DNA of 32,446 bases from Fusobacterium sp. (GCA_020024855.1 JAHHTB010000003.1:1-32446); one strand, 5' to 3'; counted from the stretch's first letter, positions 23,006-32,082 are shown. A program made the numbers and translations. The notes: generated from the letters alone by a model not told the origin.

Positions 23006-23890
23006 ATGGAAATAAAAAGAGCTAAAAAAATGGGGTTCTGCTTTGGTGTGGCTGGAGCTATAAATTTATGTAATAAAATCATAGATGAAAAAATTTTTAA
23101 TGGAAATTTATATATTCTTGGAATGCTTGTTCACAATAAAAATGTTACCTCAAGTATGGAAAAAAAAGGATTTATAACTCTTTCTGAAGAAGATTTAAAA
23201 AGTGAAAATATAAAACTTAATAAAAAAGATACAGTAATTATAAGAGCACACGGGACAACTAAAGAAATTTATGATATACTAGAGAGAGAAAAAGTAAAAG
23301 TTTATGATGCTACATGTGTCTTTGTTGAAAGAATAAGAAAAGCACTTATTGAAGCTGAAATAAAAGGAAAAAAAATAATTTTTATTGGAGATAAAAATCA
23401 CCCTGAAGTAAGAGGTATAGTTTCTTTTGGAAATGATGTAGTAATTGTAAATTCTTTTAAAGAATTTACTGAACTTTCTATTGAGAAAGAAAAAAATTAT
23501 TGTCTTTTAACTCAGACAACTTTAAATAAAGAATTATTTTTTAAAATAAAAGAATATATAGAAGAAAACTATCAAAATATAGAAATATTTAGTAAAATAT
23601 GTGGAGCTACATATGAAAGACAAAAAGCAGTTGAAAAACTTGCTGATGAAGTAGATATAGTTTTAATTGTAGGAGATAATAAAAGTTCAAATTCTAAAAA
23701 ACTATATGAAATTTCAAAAAGTATTAATGAAAAAAGCTATCTTATTCAAGATAAAACAGAATTGAATAATTCTTGGTTTGAAAATATAAATAAGATAGGA
23801 ATAACTGCTGGAGCATCAACACCGGAAGAAATAATTTTAGAGATAGAAAAAGAAATAAGGGGGACTTTTGATGACAAACATGGATTATAA
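23006..23890 (+). CDS. ispH: 4-hydroxy-3-methylbut-2-enyl diphosphate reductase IspH
   Basis: Last enzyme of the MEP isoprenoid pathway: an iron-sulfur enzyme that makes isopentenyl and dimethylallyl diphosphate. The three cluster cysteines are Cys 12 (G-F-C-F-G-V), Cys 104 (D-A-T-C-V-F-V) and Cys 199 (K-I-C-G-A-T). Also conserved are L-V-H-N-K-N-V, R-A-H-G-T-T, the S-N-S-K-K-L block and the closing G-A-S-T-P-E-E. At 294 residues it has a complete single-domain length. Its last 20 bases overlap the S1 gene in a different reading frame. In some clostridia and, to my knowledge, some fusobacteria these two are one fused protein; here they are separate. Confidence 0.95.
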   Translation: MEIKRAKKMGFCFGVAGAINLCNKIIDEKIFNGNLYILGMLVHNKNVTSSMEKKGFITLSEEDLKSENIKLNKKDTVIIRAHGTTKEIYDILEREKVKVYDATCVFVERIRKALIEAEIKGKKIIFIGDKNHPEVRGIVSFGNDVVIVNSFKEFTELSIEKEKNYCLLTQTTLNKELFFKIKEYIEENYQNIEIFSKICGATYERQKAVEKLADEVDIVLIVGDNKSSNSKKLYEISKSINEKSYLIQDKTELNNSWFENINKIGITAGASTPEEIILEIEKEIRGTFDDKHGL

Positions 23891-25469
23891 CGAATTTGAA
23901 GCACTACTTAATGACTATCTTCCTGAAGATGGAAATACGGGAAGTAAAGTAGTTGGAACAATAGCAAACAAGGAAAGAAATTTTGTATACCTTGATGTTC
24001 CTGGACAAATAACTTCAGTTAGAGTAAGAGCTGAAGAGGTTGCTAACTACAATGTTGGTGATGAAATAGAGGTTATGCTTGTAGGAGAAACACCTGAGGG
24101 TGAATTCATTATAGGTTCAAGAAGAAAAATCGAAATGGAGCAAGGTTGGGAAAAATTAAAAGAAGCTTTTGATAAAAAAGAAACTATCACAGGAAAAGTT
24201 ATTAGAGAAGTTAAAGGAGGATATATTGTTGATGTATTCTCTCATCAAGTTTTTCTTCCAAAATCACTTTCTGAAACTAAAAAAGGAGAAAATATAATTG
24301 GAAAAATTGTATCTGTTTTAGTCAAAGAAATAAAAGAAGATAAAAAAAATAAAAAAGTTACTGTATCAAGAAAAGATATCACTATGATGGAAGCTGATAA
24401 AGAATTCTCTGAATTAAAAGAAGGAGATGTTATAGAAGGTACTGTTACTGAAATTCTTCCATTTGGTATAGTTGTGGAAATTGGAAAGCTTAGAGGATTT
24501 ATTCATATTTCTGAAATTTCTTGGAAAAAAGCTGAAAAAATTGAGGGATTCAATATTGGAGATAAACTTCAAGTTAAAGTTATTGGGCTTGAGCCTGAAA
24601 AGAAAAATGTTAAACTTTCTTTAAAATCTCTTGTAAGAAATCCTTGGGATATAGCTGCTGAAACTATTACTGTTGATTCTGTTATAGATGGTAAAATTAC
24701 TAAAATTTTACAATATGGTGTACTTGTTGAAGTAATGAATGGAGTTGAAGGACTTATCCACATTTCTGACTTCACATGGAACAGAAAAAAAATTAATGTA
24801 AATGAGTTTGCTAAGGTTGGAGATATTGTAAAAGTTAAAGTTCTTGAATTCAAACCTGAAAGTAGAAAATTAAAACTTGGAATGAAACAATTATCTGTTG
24901 ATCCTTGGACAAAAGCTGAAGAAAATTATAAAGTTGGAACTAAATTAACTGGTAAAGTTGCTGAAATAAAACCTTATGGAGTTTTTGTTGAAATTGAAGA
25001 AGGAATCGATGTGTTTATACACCAATCTGACTTTACATGGGTTGGAAACAAAAAATTTGAAAAAAATGATACAGTTGAATTTGAAATAATTGAACTTGAT
25101 CTTGAGGAAAAGAAAATAAAAGGAAGTATAAAAGCTCTTGAAAAAAGTCCATGGGAAAAAGCTATGGAAGAATATAAAGTAGGAACTATTGTTGAAAAAC
25201 CTATTAAGAGCATCTTAGAATTTGGAATGTTTGTAAAACTTGAAGAAGGAATTGATGGATTTATTCCTACTCAATTAGCTTCTAAAGACTTCATCAAAAA
25301 CTTAAAAGATAAATTCCAAGTTGGAGATGTTGTAAGAGGTAAAATAGTTGAAATAGATCAAGATAAAGAAAGAATCAAAATTTCTATTAAAGGTCTTGAG
25401 TTAGATGAAGAAAAGAGAGAAACTAAAGAATTAATTGAAAAATATGGAGTATCTTCTACTGAAGAGTAA
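23871..25469 (+). CDS. rpsA: 30S ribosomal protein S1 homologue (six S1 domains)
   Basis: A 532-residue RNA-binding protein, close to the 557 of E. coli S1. I count six S1 OB-fold repeats, at about 22-85, 95-163, 180-250, 265-337, 350-418 and 437-508. Repeats 3 and 4 match the consensus best (G-F-I-H-I-S-E-I-S and G-L-I-H-I-S-D-F-T). It should help mRNA bind the 30S subunit. I chose ATG 23871 because AAGGGGG lies 7 nt before it; a TTG one codon earlier is less likely. It overlaps the end of ispH by 20 bases, with a relative frame shift of one, so a single continuous fusion protein is not encoded without frameshifting. Confidence 0.9.
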   Translation: MTNMDYNEFEALLNDYLPEDGNTGSKVVGTIANKERNFVYLDVPGQITSVRVRAEEVANYNVGDEIEVMLVGETPEGEFIIGSRRKIEMEQGWEKLKEAFDKKETITGKVIREVKGGYIVDVFSHQVFLPKSLSETKKGENIIGKIVSVLVKEIKEDKKNKKVTVSRKDITMMEADKEFSELKEGDVIEGTVTEILPFGIVVEIGKLRGFIHISEISWKKAEKIEGFNIGDKLQVKVIGLEPEKKNVKLSLKSLVRNPWDIAAETITVDSVIDGKITKILQYGVLVEVMNGVEGLIHISDFTWNRKKINVNEFAKVGDIVKVKVLEFKPESRKLKLGMKQLSVDPWTKAEENYKVGTKLTGKVAEIKPYGVFVEIEEGIDVFIHQSDFTWVGNKKFEKNDTVEFEIIELDLEEKKIKGSIKALEKSPWEKAMEEYKVGTIVEKPIKSILEFGMFVKLEEGIDGFIPTQLASKDFIKNLKDKFQVGDVVRGKIVEIDQDKERIKISIKGLELDEEKRETKELIEKYGVSSTEE

Positions 25470-25567
25470 TATTTTTATTAAAATTTAAAGTGATTGTTGT
25501 AAATTTAGGTATATTGTATTAAAATTTGAAAAAATTTTTAGTACTTTATACCTTTTTTTATCTAAAA

Positions 25568-25608
25568 GAAAAAATGCCAAAAAGAAAAAACTTCTTTTCA
25601 GCATTTTT
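25568..25608. terminator. Bidirectional terminator between the S1 gene and argS
   Basis: AAAAATGC and GCATTTTT enclose an inner AAAAGAA/TTCTTTT stem, with T tracts on both strands. It lies in the 229-nt gap between convergent genes; the rest of that gap is AT-rich with no recognised feature. Confidence 0.65.
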
Positions 25609-25698
25609 AATTATTGGACTATTAAAAAAATTCAATAGCTCTTTTTTATTACAAAATAAAAGCTCAAACAAAATATTTAAACTTTTATTTTTATTATT

Positions 25699-27414
25699 TT
25701 ACATTCTCTCTACTGTATTTATTCCTAAAAGATCTAAACCTTGTTTTAAAATTTCTGCCACTCTATCAGCAATAAGAAGTCTTGAATATAAAACTTCATC
25801 TTCTTGATTTAGTATTGGACAAGCATTATAGAATGTATTAAATTTCTTAGCTAAATCAAATAGATAATCTGTTAATAGATTTGGTTTATAAGTTTCTCCT
25901 GCTCTTAGAACCATTGTAGGGAATAAAGTTAAGAAAGTAATTAGATTTCTTTCTATCTTATCTTTTACTACAATCTTAGTATCAGAAGTAACAACTTTTC
26001 CCATTTCTTCTGCTTTTCTCTTTATTGACTGAATTCTTGCATAAGAGTATTGTAAGTATGGAGCTGTATTTCCTTCAAAACTTAATACCTTATCCCACTC
26101 AAATATAATTGGACTTTGTCTATTCTGAGAAAGGTCAGCATATTTTATTGCTCCTACTCCAACTACTTCTGCAATATTATTTTTTTCTTCATCTGAAAGA
26201 GATGGATTTTTCTCTTCAATAACTTCTAAAGCTCTTTTCTTACCTTCATCAAGAAGTTGCTCAAGTCTTATTACATTTCCTTTTCTTGTTGAGAATACTC
26301 CCTCTGCAAATCTCATAATTCCAAACCAGATATGAACTTTTTCTATGTCCCAACCAAGCATTTCAGTTATTCTAAAGAATTGTTTAAAGTGGTCTTGTTG
26401 TCTTTCATCTGTAAGATAAATTATTCTATTTATATCGTAGTTTTCTTTTCTAAATTTTACAGTTGCAATATCTGAAGTTGAGTATAAAAATGCTCCATCT
26501 TTTTTCTGAACTATACATGGGTGTAAGTTTTCTTTTTCATCAAAGAATACAACTTTTGCTCCTTGATCTTCTACTGCAAGTCCTTTTTCTACAAGTTCAT
26601 CAAGAACTTTTGGCATCATATCATGATAGAAAGATTCTCCATAATATGTATCAAAAGTTATTCCCATTCTATTATAAAGTTTGTTATACTCATCTAAAGA
26701 AACTTTTATAAATTCTTGCCAAAGAGCATAGTTTTCTTTATCTCCGTCTTGAAGTTTTTTAAGTTCTTCTCTTGCTAAATCATCAAGAGTTGGATCAGTT
26801 TCACTCTCTTTAGAAAATTCTACATAAACTCTTTCTAGTTCTTCAATAGGATTTTTTTCATATGCTTCTTTATTAAGCCACTTTCTATATCCTATAATAA
26901 GTTTTCCAAATTGAGTTCCCCAGTCACCTATATGGTTATCAGCAACTGTGTGGTATCCTAAGAAATTATAAAGTCTTTTTACAGCATCTCCTATTATAGT
27001 TGAACGAAGATGTCCTATGTGCATTCTCTTAGCTATATTTGGAGAAGAATAATCTATTATTACATCTCCTTTTGTATTTAATTCTGTATATTCAAATTTT
27101 TCAGTAGTCATTTTAGAAACATATTCAGCTAGATATTCATCTCTCATAAATATATTTATAAATCCAGGACCTGCTATCTCTAATTTTTCAATTAAAGGGT
27201 TTTCAGTACCAATTTCATTTACAATTTCTTCTGCTATCTTTCTAGGATTTCCTCCTATTATTTTTGAGTTCATCATAGCAAAGTTAGTTTGAAAATCACC
27301 AAATTTTTCATTTGTTGCAATTGTTATTTCTATTGGTTTTAATTCTTTATCTGCATATAGTTTATCTATTGCAGTCATAAAGATTTCTTCTATATATTTT
27401 TCAATTCTTAACAT
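25699..27414 (-). CDS. argS: Arginyl-tRNA synthetase
   Basis: Class I enzyme that charges tRNA-Arg, 571 residues. The N-terminal Add-1 domain (about 1-100) ends before the signature S-P-N-I-A-K-R-M-H-I-G-H-L-R-S, where H-I-G-H is motif 1. The KMSKS position is F-S-T-R-K-G-N, normal for ArgRS. The C-terminal helical anticodon domain ends in G-L-D-L-L-G-I-N-T-V-E-R-M. ATG 27414 has GGAG 8 nt before it; the TTG six codons further up is inside that site. The only promoter I see ahead of it is that of the structured RNA at 27449-27683, whose terminator ends 35 nt before this ATG, so argS may be made by read-through. Confidence 0.95.
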   Translation of the reverse strand: MLRIEKYIEEIFMTAIDKLYADKELKPIEITIATNEKFGDFQTNFAMMNSKIIGGNPRKIAEEIVNEIGTENPLIEKLEIAGPGFINIFMRDEYLAEYVSKMTTEKFEYTELNTKGDVIIDYSSPNIAKRMHIGHLRSTIIGDAVKRLYNFLGYHTVADNHIGDWGTQFGKLIIGYRKWLNKEAYEKNPIEELERVYVEFSKESETDPTLDDLAREELKKLQDGDKENYALWQEFIKVSLDEYNKLYNRMGITFDTYYGESFYHDMMPKVLDELVEKGLAVEDQGAKVVFFDEKENLHPCIVQKKDGAFLYSTSDIATVKFRKENYDINRIIYLTDERQQDHFKQFFRITEMLGWDIEKVHIWFGIMRFAEGVFSTRKGNVIRLEQLLDEGKKRALEVIEEKNPSLSDEEKNNIAEVVGVGAIKYADLSQNRQSPIIFEWDKVLSFEGNTAPYLQYSYARIQSIKRKAEEMGKVVTSDTKIVVKDKIERNLITFLTLFPTMVLRAGETYKPNLLTDYLFDLAKKFNTFYNACPILNQEDEVLYSRLLIADRVAEILKQGLDLLGINTVERM

Positions 27415-27448
27415 ATATTTTTCTCCAATCAATAGATTTTTTATAAAT

Positions 27449-27477
27449 AAAAAAAGGACCTCTTTTCATTAGTCCTT
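27449..27477 (-). terminator. Terminator of the structured RNA, just upstream of argS
   Basis: AAGGAC and GUCCUU form a 6-bp stem with a 12-nt loop, followed by seven or more U residues. The stem is short but the U tract is strong. Confidence 0.75.
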
Positions 27478-27683
27478 ATAAGAATAAACTCCAGTCTACC
27501 GTTTTTCCCTCAGCTTTGGTCGCCATTATAATAAGTGGTAGTCAGTTAAATTAACCATATAGGGTCCGTAACATTTGAATGCTCGTGACATATCTAAGCT
27601 AGTTAAGACAGAGCCAACCCCCTGAGCGACCATAGGCCCAAAGCCTCAGGAAACTGACGTATAGACCAGAACTTCTATTCTTT
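27449..27683 (-). ncRNA. Structured RNA of unknown family between aspS and argS
   Basis: About 235 nt with its own consensus promoter and terminator and no coding ORF. The ends pair: AAGAAUA (27682-27676) with UAUUCUU (27486-27480), plus a nearby GGUCUA/UAGACU segment. Inside, GCUUUGG (27644-27638) matches CCAAAGC (27519-27513), CCUGAG faces CUCAGG, and GUCAGUU (27658-27652) matches AACUGAC (27547-27541). Some of these exclude each other. It is more GC-rich than the flanking sequence, as functional RNAs are in AT-rich genomes. I recognise no T-box motif, tmRNA end, RNase P core or SRP tetraloop region. A closed long rod of this size is compatible with a divergent 6S RNA or a lineage-specific sRNA; alternatively it is an argS leader. 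The family is unassigned. Confidence 0.65.
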
Positions 27684-27689
27684 TAAAGG

Positions 27690-27718
27690 ATTATATCATA
27701 TTTTTTACAATATTTCAA
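27690..27718 (-). promoter_or_regulatory. Promoter of the structured RNA
   Basis: -35 TTGAAA (27718-27713), exactly 17 nt, perfect -10 TATAAT (27695-27690). It lies immediately after the aspS stop codon, about 7 nt ahead of the closing stem. Confidence 0.8.
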
Positions 27719-27740
27719 TATCTCTTTTATAAAATGTATC

Positions 27741-29519
27741 TTAGTTATCTTTTTTCTCTTCATAAGTGCTTTCAAGATATAACTCTTCTAATTGTTCTTT
27801 TTCTACAAATCCAGGAGCTTCTGTCATTAGACATTGACCTTTGTTTGTTTTAGGGAATGGAATTACATCTCTTATTGAATTTTCTTTAAGCATTACCATA
27901 AGCCATCTATCAATTCCAAATGCAAGTCCTCCATGAGGTGGTGCTCCATATTTAAATGCATCTACAAAGAAACCAAATTTCTCACGAGCTTGTTCTTGTG
28001 AAAGTCCTAATTTTTCAAATACTTTTTCTTGAACTTGAGGATTGTGAATTCTGATACTTCCTCCTCCAATTTCACTTCCATTTAATACTAGGTCATAAGT
28101 ATTAGTTCTTATATCCATTTCTCCAGCAAGGAATCTATCCATATCTTCTGCCATTATAGAAGTGAATGGGTGGTGTTCAGCCTTGTATCTTCCCTCTTCT
28201 TCATCATATTCAAACATAGGGAAATGAACTATCCATAAGAATTTAAATTCATCTTTATTATAAAGGTTAAGTTCTTTTCCAAGTCTTAATCTTACTGCTC
28301 CTAAACTTGCATAAACAACTTTCGGTTTATCAGCAACAATTATAATAACATCTCCTACTTTAGCTTCTGTTCTTTCTATTATAGCTTTCATTTCTTCTTC
28401 AGAGAAGAATTTAGCTATTGGAGAGTTTACTCCCTCAGCAGTAACTTTTATCCAAGCCATTCCTTTAGCTCCGAAATATCTCTTTACATACTCTTCATAA
28501 TCTGAAAGTATTTTTCTTGAGAATGTATCTGCTACACCTGGAGCAACAACAGCTTTTACAAGTCCACCAGCTTCAACTGTAGAAGTGAATGCTTTAAATC
28601 CACATTTACCAGCTATATCTGTTAAATCTTTTAATTCTACTCCAAATCTTGTATCTGGTTTATCAGAACCATATCTTTCCATAGCTTCTCTGTATTCCAT
28701 TCTTGGAAATTCATAATCAGCTGTTTCACCTGTAACTGCAGTAAATACAGTTTTAGCAAGTCCTTCTATTATTCTTGTAACATCTTCTAGTTCAACAAAA
28801 GACATTTCAATATCAAGCTGAGTAAACTCAGGTTGTCTATCTGCTCTTAGGTCTTCATCTCTAAAACATTTTGCTATTTGGAAATATTTTTCTATTCCAG
28901 CAATCATTAATAACTGTTTAAAAAGTTGTGGTGATTGTGGTAAAGCATAGAATTGACCTTCATTTGTTCTACTTGGAACTAGGAAATCTCTTGCTCCTTC
29001 TGGAGTAGATTTTGTAAGAATAGGAGTATCTACATCTAAAAATCCAGCTTTATCCATGTAGTTTCTTATAGCCATAATCATTTTATGTCTCATTTTTAAA
29101 TTGTTAATCATTTGAGGTCTTCTGATATCTAAGTATCTATATTTTAATCTTGTATTTTCATTAAGACCTGTATCTGTCATTTGGAATGGAAGTGTTTCAC
29201 AACTATTTAGAATTGTAAGACTTGTTGCAAAAACTTCAATTTCTCCTGTTGGAATATTCATATTTTTGCTAAATCTTTCTCTTACTTCCCCTTCAATTTT
29301 TATAACTGATTCTGTTTTTAATTTTTGAGCTGCTTCTACTACTGCAACATCAGCTACATCAGTATGGAAAACTATTTGAGTAATACCTTCTCTATCTCTA
29401 AGGTCTACAAATGTAAGTCCTCCTAAATCTCTTTTTGTTGCAACCCAACCAGAAAGAGTAACTTTTTGACCAATATTTTCTTTCCTTAATTCACCTAGAT
29501 TATGTGTTCTGTATATCAT
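27741..29519 (-). CDS. aspS: Aspartyl-tRNA synthetase, bacterial type
   Basis: Class IIb enzyme that charges tRNA-Asp, 592 residues, the normal bacterial length. It has an N-terminal OB-fold (V-T-L-S-G-W-V at about 20), class II motif 2 F-R-D-E-D-L-R-A-D-R-Q-P-E-F-T, and a bacterial GAD insertion domain (about 310-420). Motif 3 is G-L-A-F-G-I-D-R-W-L-M-V-M, followed by D-V-I-P-F-P-K. GGAG lies 9 nt before the ATG. It begins 24 nt after hisS, the common hisS-aspS pair, and no terminator separates them. Whether it acts only on Asp or also on Asn tRNA cannot be decided here. Confidence 0.96.
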   Translation of the reverse strand: MIYRTHNLGELRKENIGQKVTLSGWVATKRDLGGLTFVDLRDREGITQIVFHTDVADVAVVEAAQKLKTESVIKIEGEVRERFSKNMNIPTGEIEVFATSLTILNSCETLPFQMTDTGLNENTRLKYRYLDIRRPQMINNLKMRHKMIMAIRNYMDKAGFLDVDTPILTKSTPEGARDFLVPSRTNEGQFYALPQSPQLFKQLLMIAGIEKYFQIAKCFRDEDLRADRQPEFTQLDIEMSFVELEDVTRIIEGLAKTVFTAVTGETADYEFPRMEYREAMERYGSDKPDTRFGVELKDLTDIAGKCGFKAFTSTVEAGGLVKAVVAPGVADTFSRKILSDYEEYVKRYFGAKGMAWIKVTAEGVNSPIAKFFSEEEMKAIIERTEAKVGDVIIIVADKPKVVYASLGAVRLRLGKELNLYNKDEFKFLWIVHFPMFEYDEEEGRYKAEHHPFTSIMAEDMDRFLAGEMDIRTNTYDLVLNGSEIGGGSIRIHNPQVQEKVFEKLGLSQEQAREKFGFFVDAFKYGAPPHGGLAFGIDRWLMVMLKENSIRDVIPFPKTNKGQCLMTEAPGFVEKEQLEELYLESTYEEKKDN

Positions 29520-29543
29520 TTAAATCCTCTCCTTAAAAGATTA

Positions 29544-30785
29544 TTATTTTGCAATTTTGTTTATAACTTCATCTATTGAAATTTCTTCTTGTGTTCTTGC
29601 ATTGAAGTCTTTTAATACAATAGTACCTTTTGACATTTCATTTTCACCTATAATGATAACATAATTTACACCAAGTTTGTCAGCTTTTTTCATATGACCT
29701 TTCATTCCTCTTGCCCCAAAGTCAACAGCAACTTTAAGTCCTGCTTTTCTTAAATCATTTGTAAGTTTCATTGTACATTCAAGAGTTTCTTCTCCAAGCC
29801 ATGCAATATATACATCTGGATTTTCAGCTGGGATTTCATTTAAAAGCATCATGATTCTTTCAATACCAGCAGCAAAACCAAAAGCAGGTATTTCTTTATC
29901 TCCTAATTGTTTTAAAAGATTATCATATCTTCCTCCACCTAAAACTGTTCCTTGAGCTCCAAGTTTATTAGTTACAATTTCATAAACTGTACTTGAGTAA
30001 TAATCAAGTCCTCTTACTAATTTTGGATTTTCTACAAAAGGAACTCCAAATAAAGTAAGATACCTTTTAACTGTTTCATAGTGTTCTCTTTCTTCATTAG
30101 ATAATGAATCTATAATACTAGGAGCACTCTCAGTATGTTTTTTACAAGTATCTATTTTACAGTCTAAAACTCTTAACGGATTTGTTTCAAGTCTTCTTTT
30201 ACAATCTTCACATAATTCTTCTTTTACTGGTGTTAGATAATCTACTAAAGATTGTCTATATTTTTTACGTGATTCTTGTCCACCAACTGAGTTTATATTT
30301 ACTTCTAAATCAGTTATTCCTAATTTCTCTAAGAAGTGATATCCCATTGCTATAACTTCTGCATCAAGAATAGGTGAAGATTCTCCTAAAACTTCAACTC
30401 CAACTTGATTAAACTCTCTTTGTCTTCCTGCTTGAGGTCTTTCATATCTAAACATAGATCCTAAGTAATAGAATTTAGATACTTCTTCTTTGGCATAAAT
30501 TTTATTTTCAAGATATGCTCTTACAACAGAAGCTGTTCCCTCTGGTCTTAATGTGATACTTCTATCTCCTTTATCAATAAAAGTATACATTTCTTTTTCT
30601 ACAACATCTGTTGCTTCACCTATTCCTCTTTTAAAAAGATCTGTTTCTTCAAAAATAGGTGTTTTAATAAAAGAATATCCATAAGATTTAAATAAATCTT
30701 CTGCTATTCTATGAATGTATGAATATTTTGAGGCAGTTCCCTCAATAATGTCTTTTGTTCCTCTCACTGCCTTTATTAGTTTCAT
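29544..30785 (-). CDS. hisS: Histidyl-tRNA synthetase
   Basis: Class IIa enzyme that charges tRNA-His, 413 residues. Motif 2 is F-R-Y-E-R-P-Q-A-G-R-Q-R-E-F-N-Q; the histidine-specific blocks L-V-R-G-L-D-Y-Y and G-G-G-R-Y-D-N-L are intact, and motif 3 is F-A-A-G-I-E-R-I. The last 90 residues form the anticodon-binding domain. AGGAGG precedes ATG. It follows rarA by 30 nt and precedes aspS by 24 nt. Its product sets the charged tRNA-His level that the predicted leader peptide at 1602-1658 would sense, but hisS itself shows no His-codon leader. Confidence 0.96.
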   Translation of the reverse strand: MKLIKAVRGTKDIIEGTASKYSYIHRIAEDLFKSYGYSFIKTPIFEETDLFKRGIGEATDVVEKEMYTFIDKGDRSITLRPEGTASVVRAYLENKIYAKEEVSKFYYLGSMFRYERPQAGRQREFNQVGVEVLGESSPILDAEVIAMGYHFLEKLGITDLEVNINSVGGQESRKKYRQSLVDYLTPVKEELCEDCKRRLETNPLRVLDCKIDTCKKHTESAPSIIDSLSNEEREHYETVKRYLTLFGVPFVENPKLVRGLDYYSSTVYEIVTNKLGAQGTVLGGGRYDNLLKQLGDKEIPAFGFAAGIERIMMLLNEIPAENPDVYIAWLGEETLECTMKLTNDLRKAGLKVAVDFGARGMKGHMKKADKLGVNYVIIIGENEMSKGTIVLKDFNARTQEEISIDEVINKIAK

Positions 30786-30815
30786 GAATTTCCTCCTAAA
30801 TTTATTACATGGATT

Positions 30816-32054
30816 TTATTTTCTATTTTTCCATAATTTTTCTATTTTTTCTCTTATTTGATTTTCAAATTTATTATTTCCTGGTTCATAATATTTTTTT
30901 ACTTTTTTTCTGTATGCTTGTTCTACAAAATTTCCAGGAAAATTATGTGGATATACATAATCTTTTGCTCCATCAGCTATATGTTTTGGAACCATTTCTA
31001 AATCTCCAGCTTTTATATCTGAAAGCACTGCATTTATTCCATTATAACATGAGTTACTCTTACTTGAAATAGCTAAATATACAACTGCATGAGCAAGAAT
31101 TATTCTAATTTCTGGCATACCTATTTTCTCAGAAGCATTATAGGCTGCATTTGCAATTAAAAGAGCTTCTGGATTTGCCATTCCTATATCTTCACTAGCT
31201 TGTATTAAAAGACGTCTAGCTATATATCTTGGATCTTCACCACCATAAAGAAGTCTTCCCATCCAATAAAGTGCTGCATCTGGATCACTTCCTCTTATAC
31301 TCTTTATCATAGCTGAAATTATATTATATTTATCTTCTTCTTTATGAAATGAAGCTTTTCTTTGAGAGAAAATTTCCTCTATATCTTTTGTATTACTATT
31401 TTCTAAATTCTTAAAATAAAGTTCAAGATAGTTAAGAGCTATTCTGCTATCACCATTTGAAATATCAAGAATTGTTTCTTTTATATTTTCTGGTAAAACT
31501 TTTTTATAATATTTTTCCCCTCTATTTAATACTTCTTTTATATCTTCTCTATCAAGAGCTTTAAATTCAAAAATTAAACATCTTGAAAGAAGTGCATTAT
31601 TCAAATTATGATATGGATTTTCTGTTGTTGCTCCAATAAGAATAAGTACACCAGACTCTGTATATGAAAGGAGTGCATCTTGTTGTAATTTATTAAATCT
31701 ATGAATTTCATCAAGAAATAAAACTGTTCTTCTTCCATAAAGTTCTATATCCTGCTTTGCTTTTGAAACTATATCTCTCAAATCATTTAAAGATGCTACT
31801 GTAGCATTAAGAGTTACTATATTACAATTAAGTTCATTTGATATAATCTCTCCTAAAGAACTTTTGCCACAACCAGGAGGACCAAACAATATCATATTAC
31901 TAATATTTCCACTTTTTATAATATTAGTCAAAATTTTATTTTCCCCAAGAAGTTCTCTCTGTCCTATAAATTCATTTAAATTTTTTGGTCTTAATTTTAG
32001 AGAAAGAGGTTTTATATCATTATAATTATTTTGAAAAAGAGTTCCCATATTCAT
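30816..32054 (-). CDS. rarA: Replication-associated recombination protein RarA (MgsA)
   Basis: AAA+ ATPase of the RarA/MgsA/WRNIP1 family, acting at stalled replication forks as a homotetramer. At 412 residues the N-terminal R-P-K-N-L-N-E-F-I-G-Q is followed by Walker A G-P-P-G-C-G-K-S, Walker B V-L-F-L-D-E-I-H-R-F, sensor 1 G-A-T-T-E-N-P and the arginine finger in A-L-L-S-R-C. The C-terminal MgsA domain has G-S-D-P-D-A-A-L-Y-W-M and N-F-P-G-N-F-V-E-Q-A-Y. It lies 65 nt after secG, behind a terminator, and leads into hisS-aspS. Start ATG 32054 has GGAG 9 nt before it; a second ATG two codons on is possible. Confidence 0.95.
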   Translation of the reverse strand: MNMGTLFQNNYNDIKPLSLKLRPKNLNEFIGQRELLGENKILTNIIKSGNISNMILFGPPGCGKSSLGEIISNELNCNIVTLNATVASLNDLRDIVSKAKQDIELYGRRTVLFLDEIHRFNKLQQDALLSYTESGVLILIGATTENPYHNLNNALLSRCLIFEFKALDREDIKEVLNRGEKYYKKVLPENIKETILDISNGDSRIALNYLELYFKNLENSNTKDIEEIFSQRKASFHKEEDKYNIISAMIKSIRGSDPDAALYWMGRLLYGGEDPRYIARRLLIQASEDIGMANPEALLIANAAYNASEKIGMPEIRIILAHAVVYLAISSKSNSCYNGINAVLSDIKAGDLEMVPKHIADGAKDYVYPHNFPGNFVEQAYRKKVKKYYEPGNNKFENQIREKIEKLWKNRK

Positions 32055-32082
32055 AAAATTTTTCTCCTAAAAACATAGAAAT

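Noticed and set aside
25526..25807. Plus-strand 93-codon ORF after the S1 gene
   Set aside because: It spans the terminator hairpin and the antisense end of argS, is Lys/Phe/Leu-rich and has no ribosome-binding site.
27449..27740. T-box, tmRNA, RNase P or SRP RNA at the aspS-argS gap
   Set aside because: No T-box GGUGG-type antiterminator sequence, no tRNA-like CCA end, no RNase P core motif and no SRP GGAAGCAGCC-like segment was seen.
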